Assembly: GCA_002320665.1 (NCBI GenBank)
Contig: DCKO01000063.1
Location: 1 to 22,694 of the forward strand
Reading direction: 5' to 3'
Length of the DNA stretch: 22,694 nt
Source of the DNA: Micavibrio sp. UBA1672
GTDB lineage: Bacteria > Pseudomonadota > Alphaproteobacteria > Micavibrionales > Micavibrionaceae
Position numbers and translations under genes: made by a program
Shown: positions 1 through 7,308 of the stretch, one piece after another
How the letters are laid out: the number at the start of each line of letters is the position of its first letter
How positions within the stretch are numbered: the stretch's first letter is position 1
Notes under the pieces: generated by a model
Databases searched by the model: none
Told to the model about the DNA's origin: nothing
Seen by the model: the letters and a program-made list of their open reading frames with translations, nothing else

Positions 1-389
1 CGAATTTGTATAAGCGCGCCTGGTAAGTCGTTGACACTGTGCAGGTTTAGAATGCTTAGGGCTAAATCCAGGCTTTGGGATTTAATCGGCAGAAGCTCCT
101 CATCGCCTTGAATGTAGGGGGGCGCAGCGGTGATGGGTTTGGGGGTTATATCCATGGTCACTAGATCATCAATTTGGGGATGATCTGGTGTCATTACGCC
201 GCGAGAGCCTATCTGAAGGGTATTGGCAAAATGACGATTTACATCCATTAGGCGTTCAGATATTTCCTTGGCGGCCAAGTCAAAGAGGAAGTTATAGTTT
301 GCAAAATCTCTGGAGCAGTTTTCCTTTTTGAGGCGTAAAGTCTCACGGTCAAAAATTTGGACGCTCTCGGGGTAAGACGATTTTATCAT
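1..389 (-). CDS. BioC/NDUFAF5-like SAM methyltransferase, N-terminal part (cut by left edge)
   Basis: The ATG is at 389 and 129 codons are visible before the window ends, so the C-terminus is missing. The protein begins MIKSSYPESVQIFDRETLRL and has a conserved-looking 'DVNRHFANTLQIGSRG' stretch near residues 50-65, where class I methyltransferases carry the glycine-rich SAM loop. It ends near 'LNLHSVNDLPGALIQI', matching the post-motif region of the alphaproteobacterial BioC/NDUFAF5-like family. Known relatives are SAM-binding proteins; NDUFAF5 modifies a complex I subunit, while BioC methylates malonyl-ACP. Which activity applies here cannot be told. The start lies 6 nt after the stop of the 906-aa gene, so the two are probably one transcript. 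No clear Shine-Dalgarno site is visible, which fits translational coupling. Placement next to comF is typical of the group. Confidence 0.75.
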   Translation of the reverse strand, partial: MIKSSYPESVQIFDRETLRLKKENCSRDFANYNFLFDLAAKEISERLMDVNRHFANTLQIGSRGVMTPDHPQIDDLVTMDITPKPITAAPPYIQGDEELLPIKSQSLDLALSILNLHSVNDLPGALIQI

Positions 390-395
390 TTTAGA

Positions 396-3116
396 TCAAA
401 GTTCGTTTTTAGGACCGTTGTCGTCATCGTCAATCAAGTCGCGTATGGCATCGATTTCGCGCTCGAATTCTTCGACCAGATCAAGTTTGGTCTCATTTTC
501 GTCATCTTCGTCATCATCTGGCGCTTCTGTGGCATCGGTTGTGGCCTTTGTCTTGGCTTTGGTGCGTGCATTGGTTTTTGCATCCAGTGTCTCACCGCGT
601 TTACGACGTCTTTTCTTTTCTTTCTTTTTCTTATCTGGATCACTATTAAGGAAGTCTGATGATGGCTTCAGATCCTTATCGCCGCTTTTGCCATCTTTTT
701 TATCTTTGTCTTTTGCATCTGGTAAAAGGCGCGCTTCTGGTGAATGACCTAATAATTTTTCTGTTGGCTGGGCCGTTACTGGCAGAGACCAGTCCGGTTG
801 GGCTGATTTGAATTTTTCTTCCAGAATATGTTTAACATCCAGCTTGGCTTGCGTTTTGATATGGGCTGGTAAATATCTATAAGCACGCGCCAGCGTAGCC
901 ATGAAGTGCGTTTCCTTGGAAAGTGACTTCCAGAGCAGCATATATTGATAGATAGGGATAAACTTTGTATCAGGATCGCGGAACGTCTTGGGCGGCGCAG
1001 CAATCGCGAAAGGGTGGATTCTCTGTGGGGTCATGCCGATATGGGTGTGGTAGCTTTCGCCTAGTTTAATGACCATATCGGGCGTAACGCCAAATTTCTC
1101 GGCAATAAATTGCTTGAGCATCCTATAATTGATGATCTCTTTCGGGATATTGAATTGTGGTGCGCTTACCGTTAGTCCGTTGGCTTCGTATCTTTCGGGT
1201 ACTGGCATATGCTTGATTAAAAAGCCTGCGTGAATATCGCCTTTTGCGCTTTTGGTTAAGGGGATAACCACAGCTGTGTTGATTGTTTTGTCATTTGAAA
1301 TTACAAAATCCAGATTTTCCGAAGACAAGCCTGTATATCCACCCTGAGAATGACCTTCTTCAACGAAAATAGAGTTAATTGCACGCAAGTCCCCGACTGG
1401 GTTTTTAACTTCCTTGAAGCGTTTATCGGAGTTGCTGACCTGACGGAGGAATTCCCGGATTTTAAAGGCTTTATCGTCAAGAGTTCCTGCTACAATCGAG
1501 ATATCCTTGCTGATCCAGTTTTCGGCCTTGATGTCCAGATGTTGCATCAAGGACAGGATTTGCAGTTCCAGACGCGCATTAGGGATGAGGCCCACTGCAA
1601 TAGCATCCAGAATGGTTTGTGCATTGAATTTACGGATAACACCTTTGGCGTGAAATTGATGGTTACGTAAAATTTTGCTTTTGACTTTGATATTTTTTTC
1701 CGCGTCTTTCACATGCAGATAATGTGTATGGACACGTTCATCGATATAATTAGGCTCGGGGTAGTAATTCGGGCCGGCTTCTATTACGGCATCGTCTTCT
1801 GCTTCAAGACCAAGATAGGTTTTGGCGAAATCTGCGGAGTTTTCTTTATCAAAATCCCCTAGGTCTGTGACTTTTTCGTAATCAAGGGCTATGGGTTCAA
1901 CCATGTGGCCTGACCATTCACGCTCATCAATATTGCTGCCGGCTCTGGAAACGGCATTGACCAGTCCGCGCGCTATGCCGTCATGCAAATAAACATAAAG
2001 CCGCCCATCTTCATCAGTTAGATAGGGCAGCATTTCGGATATTTCTTCATCGCGCGTTACAACATCTACGGCTTTGCCGGAATGCTCATCACGCAAAGTT
2101 CTGATTTTCAAGTGGCTGTCTTCTGAAGAAATACGACGCTCCATGATCCGCAAGGATGTGCGTTCCGGCTCTTTTTTGGAGACTGAAATAAAGCTTGTTG
2201 CCGGATCACCCAACGTTTCACCATTCGTATGGAGTAAGCGGAAATGCCCCAGAAAGTTCTGGCGGATGTAATCTTCGTCCCAGTGGGGCGCTGAATATTC
2301 AACGCGCGCGCCGAGAGATTTTAGTTCTTGGCGAAATTCATCGACCGTGAAGAATGTATATTCAAAGGGTAATTCATCATTCCAAAGATCACGGTTATCT
2401 TTACGCATGATAAATTCATAGGCCCATTTATAAGGCAGGCGAAAGAGGCGTGTTTTTGGAAAACGCGGTTCGAGTTCCTCAAGGAAAAAGCCGCCGCAGC
2501 CCGGATCTTGTTTGGGGCGTGCATGTTCGGAATACCAGACCAGAAGATCGGCTTCTGACAGATCGGCTAGCTCTTCACTTTCGCTCTCGTCATCATGCAT
2601 TTCCATCAGGACATATTGATCATGAGGCGGCTTCGCATAGTCACGAATATACATGATGCCATCATCTTTCAGCATGGCAAATTGCTTTCGCAGCGTATCC
2701 GAGACGATTTGCTCGTTATAACGTGAGTCTGAAAAGACGCGGTGCAAGATATAATTATTCAAAATACAATCAATGCTCTGGGGTTCAAAAAGGTCACTGG
2801 AGACATCGCCGATCTGAAATTCCAGATTGTGGAGTTTATAAGTCTCACGCGCCTTGTTGATGATGCGTTTGCTTTTGTCTATGCCGATAAAACGCACCTT
2901 GGGATTCAGGGCTGCCATTGTATAGGTCAGGATGCCATCGCCACAGCCCATATCCAGAACGCGCGCGCCATCATCCAGCAATAAATGCGATAGAGTAAAC
3001 CATGCGCGTCGCACAGTGGTATATGGGATATCCTTTAAAAGATAATTCCGCTCTTCGATATATTCAATTGTGCCATCCGCGCTATCGGAGACTATATCAT
3101 CGTCTTCTTGTGCCAT
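396..3116 (-). CDS. Large fusion: class I SAM methyltransferase + degenerate Nudix-like domains + charged tail
   Basis: A 906-aa protein. Residues about 30-180 form a class I methyltransferase with motif I VLDMGCGDG (53-61), an acidic motif II (FIGID, 76-80) and a post-I region around 115-160. Residues about 345-470 resemble a Nudix fold: a 'GRLYVYLHDGIARG' strand pair and 'YYPEPNYIDERVHTHYL', like the C-terminal end of Nudix hydrolases. The REUxEE catalytic box is not recognisable, so this part is probably not a hydrolase. A second similar region, about 610-710, contains 'LGESYHTHIGMTPQRIHPF'. The tail from about 800 is low-complexity, first Lys-rich and then Asp/Glu-rich, and is probably disordered. 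The ATG at 3116 has no good Shine-Dalgarno site. It is the first gene of an operon with the BioC-like methyltransferase, divergent from comF. The methyltransferase call is firm; the Nudix call is inference from motif shape, and the substrate is unknown. Confidence 0.7.
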   Translation of the reverse strand: MAQEDDDIVSDSADGTIEYIEERNYLLKDIPYTTVRRAWFTLSHLLLDDGARVLDMGCGDGILTYTMAALNPKVRFIGIDKSKRIINKARETYKLHNLEFQIGDVSSDLFEPQSIDCILNNYILHRVFSDSRYNEQIVSDTLRKQFAMLKDDGIMYIRDYAKPPHDQYVLMEMHDDESESEELADLSEADLLVWYSEHARPKQDPGCGGFFLEELEPRFPKTRLFRLPYKWAYEFIMRKDNRDLWNDELPFEYTFFTVDEFRQELKSLGARVEYSAPHWDEDYIRQNFLGHFRLLHTNGETLGDPATSFISVSKKEPERTSLRIMERRISSEDSHLKIRTLRDEHSGKAVDVVTRDEEISEMLPYLTDEDGRLYVYLHDGIARGLVNAVSRAGSNIDEREWSGHMVEPIALDYEKVTDLGDFDKENSADFAKTYLGLEAEDDAVIEAGPNYYPEPNYIDERVHTHYLHVKDAEKNIKVKSKILRNHQFHAKGVIRKFNAQTILDAIAVGLIPNARLELQILSLMQHLDIKAENWISKDISIVAGTLDDKAFKIREFLRQVSNSDKRFKEVKNPVGDLRAINSIFVEEGHSQGGYTGLSSENLDFVISNDKTINTAVVIPLTKSAKGDIHAGFLIKHMPVPERYEANGLTVSAPQFNIPKEIINYRMLKQFIAEKFGVTPDMVIKLGESYHTHIGMTPQRIHPFAIAAPPKTFRDPDTKFIPIYQYMLLWKSLSKETHFMATLARAYRYLPAHIKTQAKLDVKHILEEKFKSAQPDWSLPVTAQPTEKLLGHSPEARLLPDAKDKDKKDGKSGDKDLKPSSDFLNSDPDKKKKEKKRRRKRGETLDAKTNARTKAKTKATTDATEAPDDDEDDENETKLDLVEEFEREIDAIRDLIDDDDNGPKNEL

Positions 3117-3151
3117 TACGTATTTGAAAACCCAATTTGTTTTTTATTATG

Positions 3152-3184
3152 TGTATCTTATACGGGGTTTTGTTTTAAGATACA
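3152..3184. promoter_or_regulatory. 9-bp perfect inverted repeat in the divergent promoter region
   Basis: TGTATCTTA at 3152-3160 is exactly complementary to TAAGATACA at 3176-3184, with a 15-nt spacer. It lies in the 106-nt gap between the divergent 906-aa gene and comF. A 12-bp palindrome, CCTAAGCTTAGG (3204-3215), follows and overlaps the comF Shine-Dalgarno sequence (AGGGG). The dyad could be an operator serving both genes. It has no T-run and does not look like a terminator. Confidence 0.35.
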
Positions 3185-3222
3185 AAAAGAATAATCACTA
3201 GATCCTAAGCTTAGGGGTAATT

Positions 3223-3975
3223 ATGCAGAATAAAGCCAAAGCAGTACTGGTCAAGACTCTGGATGCACTTTTGCCGCCGCGCTGTGCCGTGAGTGGTGAA
3301 GTGATTGAGGCGCAAGGTATGCTCTCGGCTAGGGGCTGGGCGGGGTTAGAGTTTATAGCTGATCCCTATTGCCGGATTTGTGGGATTCCCTTTGATTATA
3401 CGGATGGGGTAGAGGATCAGGGCGCGATGATGTGCATGTCCTGTATGGATAAGCCGCCCTTATTCCGCGCTGCCAGAGCCAGTGTGATGTATAATGATAC
3501 TAGTCGTGATCTTATTTTAGGCTTCAAACATGGGGATAAGGCCGAGCTTGTCCCTGTTTTCGTGCAGTGGCTTATGCGCTCAGGAACCGAGTTTTTAGGC
3601 GAGATTGATTATATCATTCCTGTGCCGCTGCATTATTTGCGTCTGGTTAAGCGGCGCTATAATCAGGCGGCGTTGCTGGCGCATGGTTTGACGAAGGAAG
3701 CGGGGATCAAGACTTTACCGCTGACCCTGAAGCGTGTGCGCTCCACCGCTAGCCAAGGGCATTTAAGCGGGAAGGAGCGGCACGACAATGTCAAAGGGGC
3801 GTTTGCTGTTGATGATAAGCATAAGGATATGTTGCCGAAGAAGAATGTTTTGCTAATCGATGATGTATACACCAGCGGCGCAACCATCAAGGAATGCACA
3901 AAGGCCTTGAAGAAAGCAGGTGTGAACGGGGTTTATGTTTTAACGCTGGCGCGTGTGGCGCGCGGGGATTTTTGA
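3223..3975 (+). CDS. comF: ComF family phosphoribosyltransferase-like protein
   Basis: A 250-aa protein, the normal length for ComF. The C-terminal type I phosphoribosyltransferase domain carries the PRPP-binding signature VLLIDDVYTSGAT (209-221). The N-terminal zinc-ribbon part keeps one complete pair of knuckles (C50-x2-C53 and C71-x2-C74). The first knuckle has only C21 in 'PPRCAVSGE', so just one zinc site looks complete. In Bacillus and Haemophilus, ComF homologues act in DNA uptake; in most alphaproteobacteria the role is unproven. The ATG at 3223 is preceded by AGGGG. It stands alone on the plus strand, divergent from the methyltransferase operon, an arrangement common in alphaproteobacteria. 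No terminator is visible after it. Confidence 0.88.
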   Translation: MQNKAKAVLVKTLDALLPPRCAVSGEVIEAQGMLSARGWAGLEFIADPYCRICGIPFDYTDGVEDQGAMMCMSCMDKPPLFRAARASVMYNDTSRDLILGFKHGDKAELVPVFVQWLMRSGTEFLGEIDYIIPVPLHYLRLVKRRYNQAALLAHGLTKEAGIKTLPLTLKRVRSTASQGHLSGKERHDNVKGAFAVDDKHKDMLPKKNVLLIDDVYTSGATIKECTKALKKAGVNGVYVLTLARVARGDF

Positions 3976-4060
3976 TTATCTTTAATCACTATCGCTGAAT
4001 AGATGAAAAATGTTATAACATCGAGAAATAAAAAAATAATAACATACGGATATAGGGAAA

Positions 4061-4555
4061 ATGGTAGTCTCAGAATTGATTTCCATATTGGCAATTATTA
4101 TGTCAGTCATAACTTTTTTTTTGGGGTTTTCAAAAAATAAGAAATTAAATGCTGAAATTGAGTGGCGTAAGGTCTGGGCTTCTGATTTTCTTGAAAAGGC
4201 AAATAAATTCAACTGCCTTGCAAGTAGTATTGTTGTGGGTATTAATTTATAGAAAAGTGAGCATCAGATAAATAATAAGTTGGAGGCCAAAAAAATAGAA
4301 GAAGACATAAGGAATTCAGTAAATGAACTACGTTTTTATGAATGGGAATTGCAAAAATTTAGTCAATTTTCTTCTTATAATAAGAAAAGCTTTTCTGACG
4401 ATACGCAGCGCCTATTTCAGCTTTTGAGTGAATTAATTGCATATTGCAAAGACCCACCTGAAGATTGCTCTTTTGATTTAGAAAAAATAAGAGAAGCTCA
4501 ATTTGTATTCAGCAAATCTTCGCGTGAGATGCATAAAGAATTGCTTGGGTTGTAG
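4061..4555 (+). pseudogene. Membrane-anchored coiled protein split by an in-frame TAG (two 5'/3' halves in one frame)
   Basis: From the ATG at 4061 (weak SD 'aggg') the frame runs 63 codons to TAG (4250-4252) and then stays open in the same frame to a TAG ending at 4555. Read through, the product would be 164 aa. It has one N-terminal membrane helix (residues about 5-22), then 'NAEIEWRKVWASDFLEKANKF', then a helical, charged region with no stop other than the amber. This is the layout of a common class of small bacterial proteins (one TM, then 'INWINKLR'-like, then a long helical hairpin) of unknown function. The second half has no ATG near its beginning, only TTG codons, which supports one broken gene over two real ones. 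The region is much more AT-rich than comF and the ubiquinone gene beside it, suggesting acquired DNA. Sequencing error or amber readthrough are alternatives. Confidence 0.55.
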
Positions 4556-4575
4556 TACGCTATTTTTATTGTTCC

Positions 4576-4637
4576 CCTCTCCCTTAATCCCTCTCCCCAA
4601 TGGGGAGAGGGAAAGATGCGGAGCATCAGGGTGAGAG
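4576..4637. repeat. REP-like GC-rich palindromic repeat
   Basis: It contains a perfect 10-bp stem, CCCTCTCCCC (4589-4598) with GGGGAGAGGG (4602-4611) around an AAT loop. A second hairpin follows (GATGC gga GCATC, 4615-4627), and the outer segments CTCTCCC and GGTGAGAG can pair imperfectly. The base composition contrasts sharply with the AT-rich surroundings. 'Ctctccc...gggagag' palindromes of this type are common dispersed intergenic repeats in proteobacteria. Only one copy is seen in this window. Confidence 0.6.
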
Positions 4638-4643
4638 TATATA

Positions 4644-4672
4644 TTGACAAGTTAGGAATAAATTACTATTAA
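4644..4672 (+). promoter_or_regulatory. Sigma-70-like promoter upstream of the palindromic repeat
   Basis: A perfect -35 TTGACA (4644-4649), a 17-nt spacer and TATTAA (4667-4672; 4 of 6 to consensus). A transcript would start near 4680 and run into the three-hairpin repeat at 4714-4845, then antisense to the 3' end of the hydroxylase gene. There is no credible coding sequence downstream, so the product, if any, would be noncoding. Confidence 0.35.
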
Positions 4673-4713
4673 TATCGACATGTTTATGTCATTCAAACAC
4701 CCCACCCCGAACC

Positions 4714-4845
4714 CGTCATTCCCGACAAGTGAAGCGAAGCTGAATGCTGATCGGGAATCCAGCATAAAAAGCGTGCAAGCTTTGCTTGCACATCTTTACT
4801 GGACCCCCGCCGTTTTAATTCACTACGTTCATCGCGGGGGTGACG
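4714..4845. repeat. Three-hairpin intergenic palindromic element (CGTCATTCCCG...GTGACG type)
   Basis: The ends are CGTCATTCCCG and GCGGGGGTGACG, forming a terminal inverted repeat (CGTCA/TGACG). Inside are three stem regions: TTCCCG...CGGGAA, a perfect 8-bp hairpin GTGCAAGC ttt GCTTGCAC (4773-4791), and CCCCCGC...GCGGGGG. TCCAG and CTGGA also pair around the middle hairpin. Such 'gtcattcccg...cgggaatccag' elements are frequent between genes in alphaproteobacteria. Placed after the stop of the minus-strand hydroxylase (4889), it may also help end that transcript. Confidence 0.6.
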
Positions 4846-4888
4846 AAAGATTTTTAAAACGTGCAAACAAACTATACAGAATGGTTTT

Positions 4889-6139
4889 TTATAGGGATTT
4901 TCCTGCCATTAATCTTCCTGTGTCCAATGTTGGGGCGAGGCCGTGTTTCATGGCAAAGGTCTTGATCGGTGTGACGCGATCCACTAACTTTAGGGCGTTG
5001 CGGCGCAAATCCTTGAGCGGTTTGATGTCGTTGCTGACGATCGAGTTCATTTTATCCACTCCGAAGAAGCGCGTCTGGATATCCAGTGAACGGCGGGAAG
5101 CATAAGATTTCAGGATTGTTTCACTGCCGTAATCTTGTCCGAGACGATAAGCATCAATAATGGTTTCGGCGAGGCTGGCGACATCGCGCAAAGACAGGTT
5201 CAGTCCTTGGGCGGTGATGGGCGACATGACATGGGCGGCTTCAGCGATCAGGGCGGTGCGTGGTGCGGTGAGGCTTTTGGCTTTGATTGCGCAAAGCGGC
5301 CACATCTCAGGATTGGTCTCCAGCGTGATCCCGCCGAGGATATTATTGGTCTTGTTCTGTAGGGCCTCGGTGAAGTCCTGCTTTTTGAGTTTGATCAGCT
5401 CTTCGGCTCTTTCGTGGCTTTCGACCCAGACGACCGCGGATTGATTGCCTTGCAGGGGTACGAGAGCAAACGGGCCGGATGGTCTGTGGAATTCGGTCGA
5501 GGTGTTCTCATGGCTGCGGGAGTGATTGATGATGCAGGTAATGGCGCTCTGGCCATATTTCTTCTGGCTGGCTTTGATGCCGGAGAGTTTTCTAACCAGT
5601 GAGCCTCTCCCGTCCGCGCCGATAATCAAGGGCGTTTTGATGGTCTTGCCCGAAGACAGCGTGGCTAAGACGCGCAGACCTTGTTCAACAGTGAAATCCT
5701 CAAGAGACTCGCCTTCGTGGATGGTGATGTTTTTATGCTTTTTGGCGGCGGCGTAAGCGTGGCTGCGCAAGGGGCAATTGGGGATGTTCTTGCTGAAATA
5801 CTCAAGGCCGATATCGCTGGCTTCAAATTCTGATTCAATAACGGGCTGGTCGCTGATGCTGTCATCAATGATACGCATCTTTTTCATCTTGGTGCCGTGC
5901 TGCTCTAGGAACTCTGACAGGCCGGCGGCTTTGAGCACATTCAGGCTGGTTTGCATCAGGGCGACTGTGCGGCCTGTGAGTTTGGTCTTGGCCGGGCTTT
6001 CCGGTGGGTAGGGGTCGACGAGATCAATGCTCATACCCTTATCGGCGAGTAACAAGGCTAGGGTCGTCCCGGCTATGCCTGCGCCGATGATTAAAATTTG
6101 TGTCTTTAGGGGCTTGTCGCTCTGGTTTTTTCCGGCCAT
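4889..6139 (-). CDS. UbiH/UbiF-family FAD-dependent ubiquinone-biosynthesis hydroxylase
   Basis: A 416-aa aromatic-ring monooxygenase. It has the FAD dinucleotide-binding GAGIAG (19-24), the DG motif GADGRGS (174-180) and the C-terminal flavin motif 'ALIAEAAHVMSPITAQGLNL' (296-315). Here AE stands where many family members have GD, a variant I associate with the alphaproteobacterial UbiL/UbiH group. These enzymes use NAD(P)H and O2 to hydroxylate the quinone ring during coenzyme Q synthesis at the inner membrane. Which ring carbon is modified cannot be read from the sequence, so no symbol is given. The ATG at 6139 is the first codon of the open frame and sits 19 residues before the FAD loop, as expected. 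It is divergent from grxC across an 89-nt gap with a 6-bp dyad (CCTATT 6182-6187, AATAGG 6194-6199). Confidence 0.85.
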   Translation of the reverse strand: MAGKNQSDKPLKTQILIIGAGIAGTTLALLLADKGMSIDLVDPYPPESPAKTKLTGRTVALMQTSLNVLKAAGLSEFLEQHGTKMKKMRIIDDSISDQPVIESEFEASDIGLEYFSKNIPNCPLRSHAYAAAKKHKNITIHEGESLEDFTVEQGLRVLATLSSGKTIKTPLIIGADGRGSLVRKLSGIKASQKKYGQSAITCIINHSRSHENTSTEFHRPSGPFALVPLQGNQSAVVWVESHERAEELIKLKKQDFTEALQNKTNNILGGITLETNPEMWPLCAIKAKSLTAPRTALIAEAAHVMSPITAQGLNLSLRDVASLAETIIDAYRLGQDYGSETILKSYASRRSLDIQTRFFGVDKMNSIVSNDIKPLKDLRRNALKLVDRVTPIKTFAMKHGLAPTLDTGRLMAGKSL

Positions 6140-6228
6140 CGTGCTACAGTCTTGCTCTAGAAATTCATAGGAAAACCTAGTCCTATTTCAGGTAATAGGC
6201 AAGGGGTTATAGCGTTAGGAGAATATAG

Positions 6229-6486
6229 ATGGCTAAGATCGAGATTTATACTTGGGCAACCTGCCCTTATTGTGCGAAGGCCAAGGGGTTGTTGCAGTCC
6301 AAGGGTGTGGAGTATACCGAGTATGATATTACGGGTGATGATGCCGCGCGTGCCAAGATGATCGAGCGTACAGGCGGGCCGAAATCCGTGCCGCAAATCT
6401 TTATTGATGACAAGCATTATGGTGGCTGTGATGACCTTCATGAATTGGAATGGGATGGTAAGCTGGACAAGATTTTGAACGGGTAG
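6229..6486 (+). CDS. grxC: Glutaredoxin 3
   Basis: An 85-aa single thioredoxin-fold domain of standard GrxC length. The dithiol active site is C12-P-Y-C15, the cis-proline is in SVPQIFI (P55), and the glutathione-binding GGCDD follows at 65-69. It reduces protein disulfides and mixed disulfides in the cytoplasm using glutathione. The start is set by AGGAG seven nt upstream of the ATG. It is the first gene of a tight plus-strand operon: the next start lies 6 nt after its stop. Proximity to comF and a nitrilase-family gene is a familiar alphaproteobacterial arrangement. Confidence 0.95.
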   Translation: MAKIEIYTWATCPYCAKAKGLLQSKGVEYTEYDITGDDAARAKMIERTGGPKSVPQIFIDDKHYGGCDDLHELEWDGKLDKILNG

Positions 6487-6492
6487 ATCCAG

Positions 6493-7308
6493 ATGAAAGT
6501 TGCTTGTGTCCAAATGAATAGCGGTGCGGATATCCAGAAAAATCTGGATGTTGCGTCTGATCTTATCCGTGAGGCGGCATCTAGCGGGGCCGAATTTATC
6601 CTTACCCCCGAGGTGACAGATCAGGTTGTCTCGCATCGCGCGGAGAAGCTGGATGAGACTTACACCCAAGAGGATCACCCTTGCGTCAGCGCTTTTGCTG
6701 ATCTTGCTAAGGAGCTTTCCGTGCATTTGGCGATTGGGTCAATGTGTATCAAGGTCGCAGAGGACAAAGTTGCTAATCGTAGCTTTTTGTTTGGCTTTGA
6801 TGGAGCGTTGCAAGAGACCTATGATAAAATCCATCTTTATGATGTGGACTTGCCGACGGGGGAAAGTCACCGCGAGAGTAAGTTGTTTATCTCTGGTGAG
6901 AGGGCTGTGATCTCAGATATGAACGATGATTTCACTCTGGGGATGAGTATTTGTTATGATGTGCGCTTTGCGTATCTTTATCGGGATTTGGCAAAAGCTG
7001 GCGCGAATATATTGAGCATTCCTGCGGCGTTTACTGTGCCGACGGGAAAGGCGCATTGGGAGGTATTGCTACGGGCGCGGGCGATCGAGACGGGATCATA
7101 TGTCATGGCGGCGGCGCAGAGCGGGGATCATGACGGCGCGCGCAATACTTACGGGCATTCGATGATTATTGATCCTTGGGGGGAGGTGCTGTCCGATGCG
7201 GGGCAGGAGGTGAACATAATTTATGCAGATATTGATCTGGAGGCTGTGACAAAGGCCAGAAATGCGATACCGTGCTTACAACATGATAGAGAATACGAGA
7301 AACCATAA
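6493..7308 (+). CDS. Nitrilase-superfamily carbon-nitrogen hydrolase (Nit/omega-amidase-like)
   Basis: A 271-aa protein with the Glu-Lys-Cys triad of the superfamily: E40 (ILTPEV), K112 (YDKIHLYD) and C154 (SICYDVRF). 'KIHLYDVD' and 'GMSICYDVRF' are typical of the Nit1/Nit2 branch. Members of that branch hydrolyse deaminated glutathione or alpha-keto acid omega-amides, such as 2-oxoglutaramate. The neighbouring glutaredoxin makes a glutathione-repair role attractive, but this is inference. It is cytoplasmic, with no signal sequence. The start is 6 nt after grxC, and its TAA directly abuts the ATG of the next gene (7309), so translation is probably coupled. Confidence 0.88.
   Translation: MKVACVQMNSGADIQKNLDVASDLIREAASSGAEFILTPEVTDQVVSHRAEKLDETYTQEDHPCVSAFADLAKELSVHLAIGSMCIKVAEDKVANRSFLFGFDGALQETYDKIHLYDVDLPTGESHRESKLFISGERAVISDMNDDFTLGMSICYDVRFAYLYRDLAKAGANILSIPAAFTVPTGKAHWEVLLRARAIETGSYVMAAAQSGDHDGARNTYGHSMIIDPWGEVLSDAGQEVNIIYADIDLEAVTKARNAIPCLQHDREYEKP

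Noticed and set aside
357..747. Plus-strand ORFs rich in Ser or Phe
   Set aside because: They are antisense to the Lys/Asp-rich low-complexity tail of the 906-aa protein, which creates stop-poor frames on the other strand.
4680..5105. 141-codon plus-strand ORF
   Set aside because: It runs through the palindromic repeat and then antisense to the well-supported hydroxylase gene; its product has no recognisable domain.
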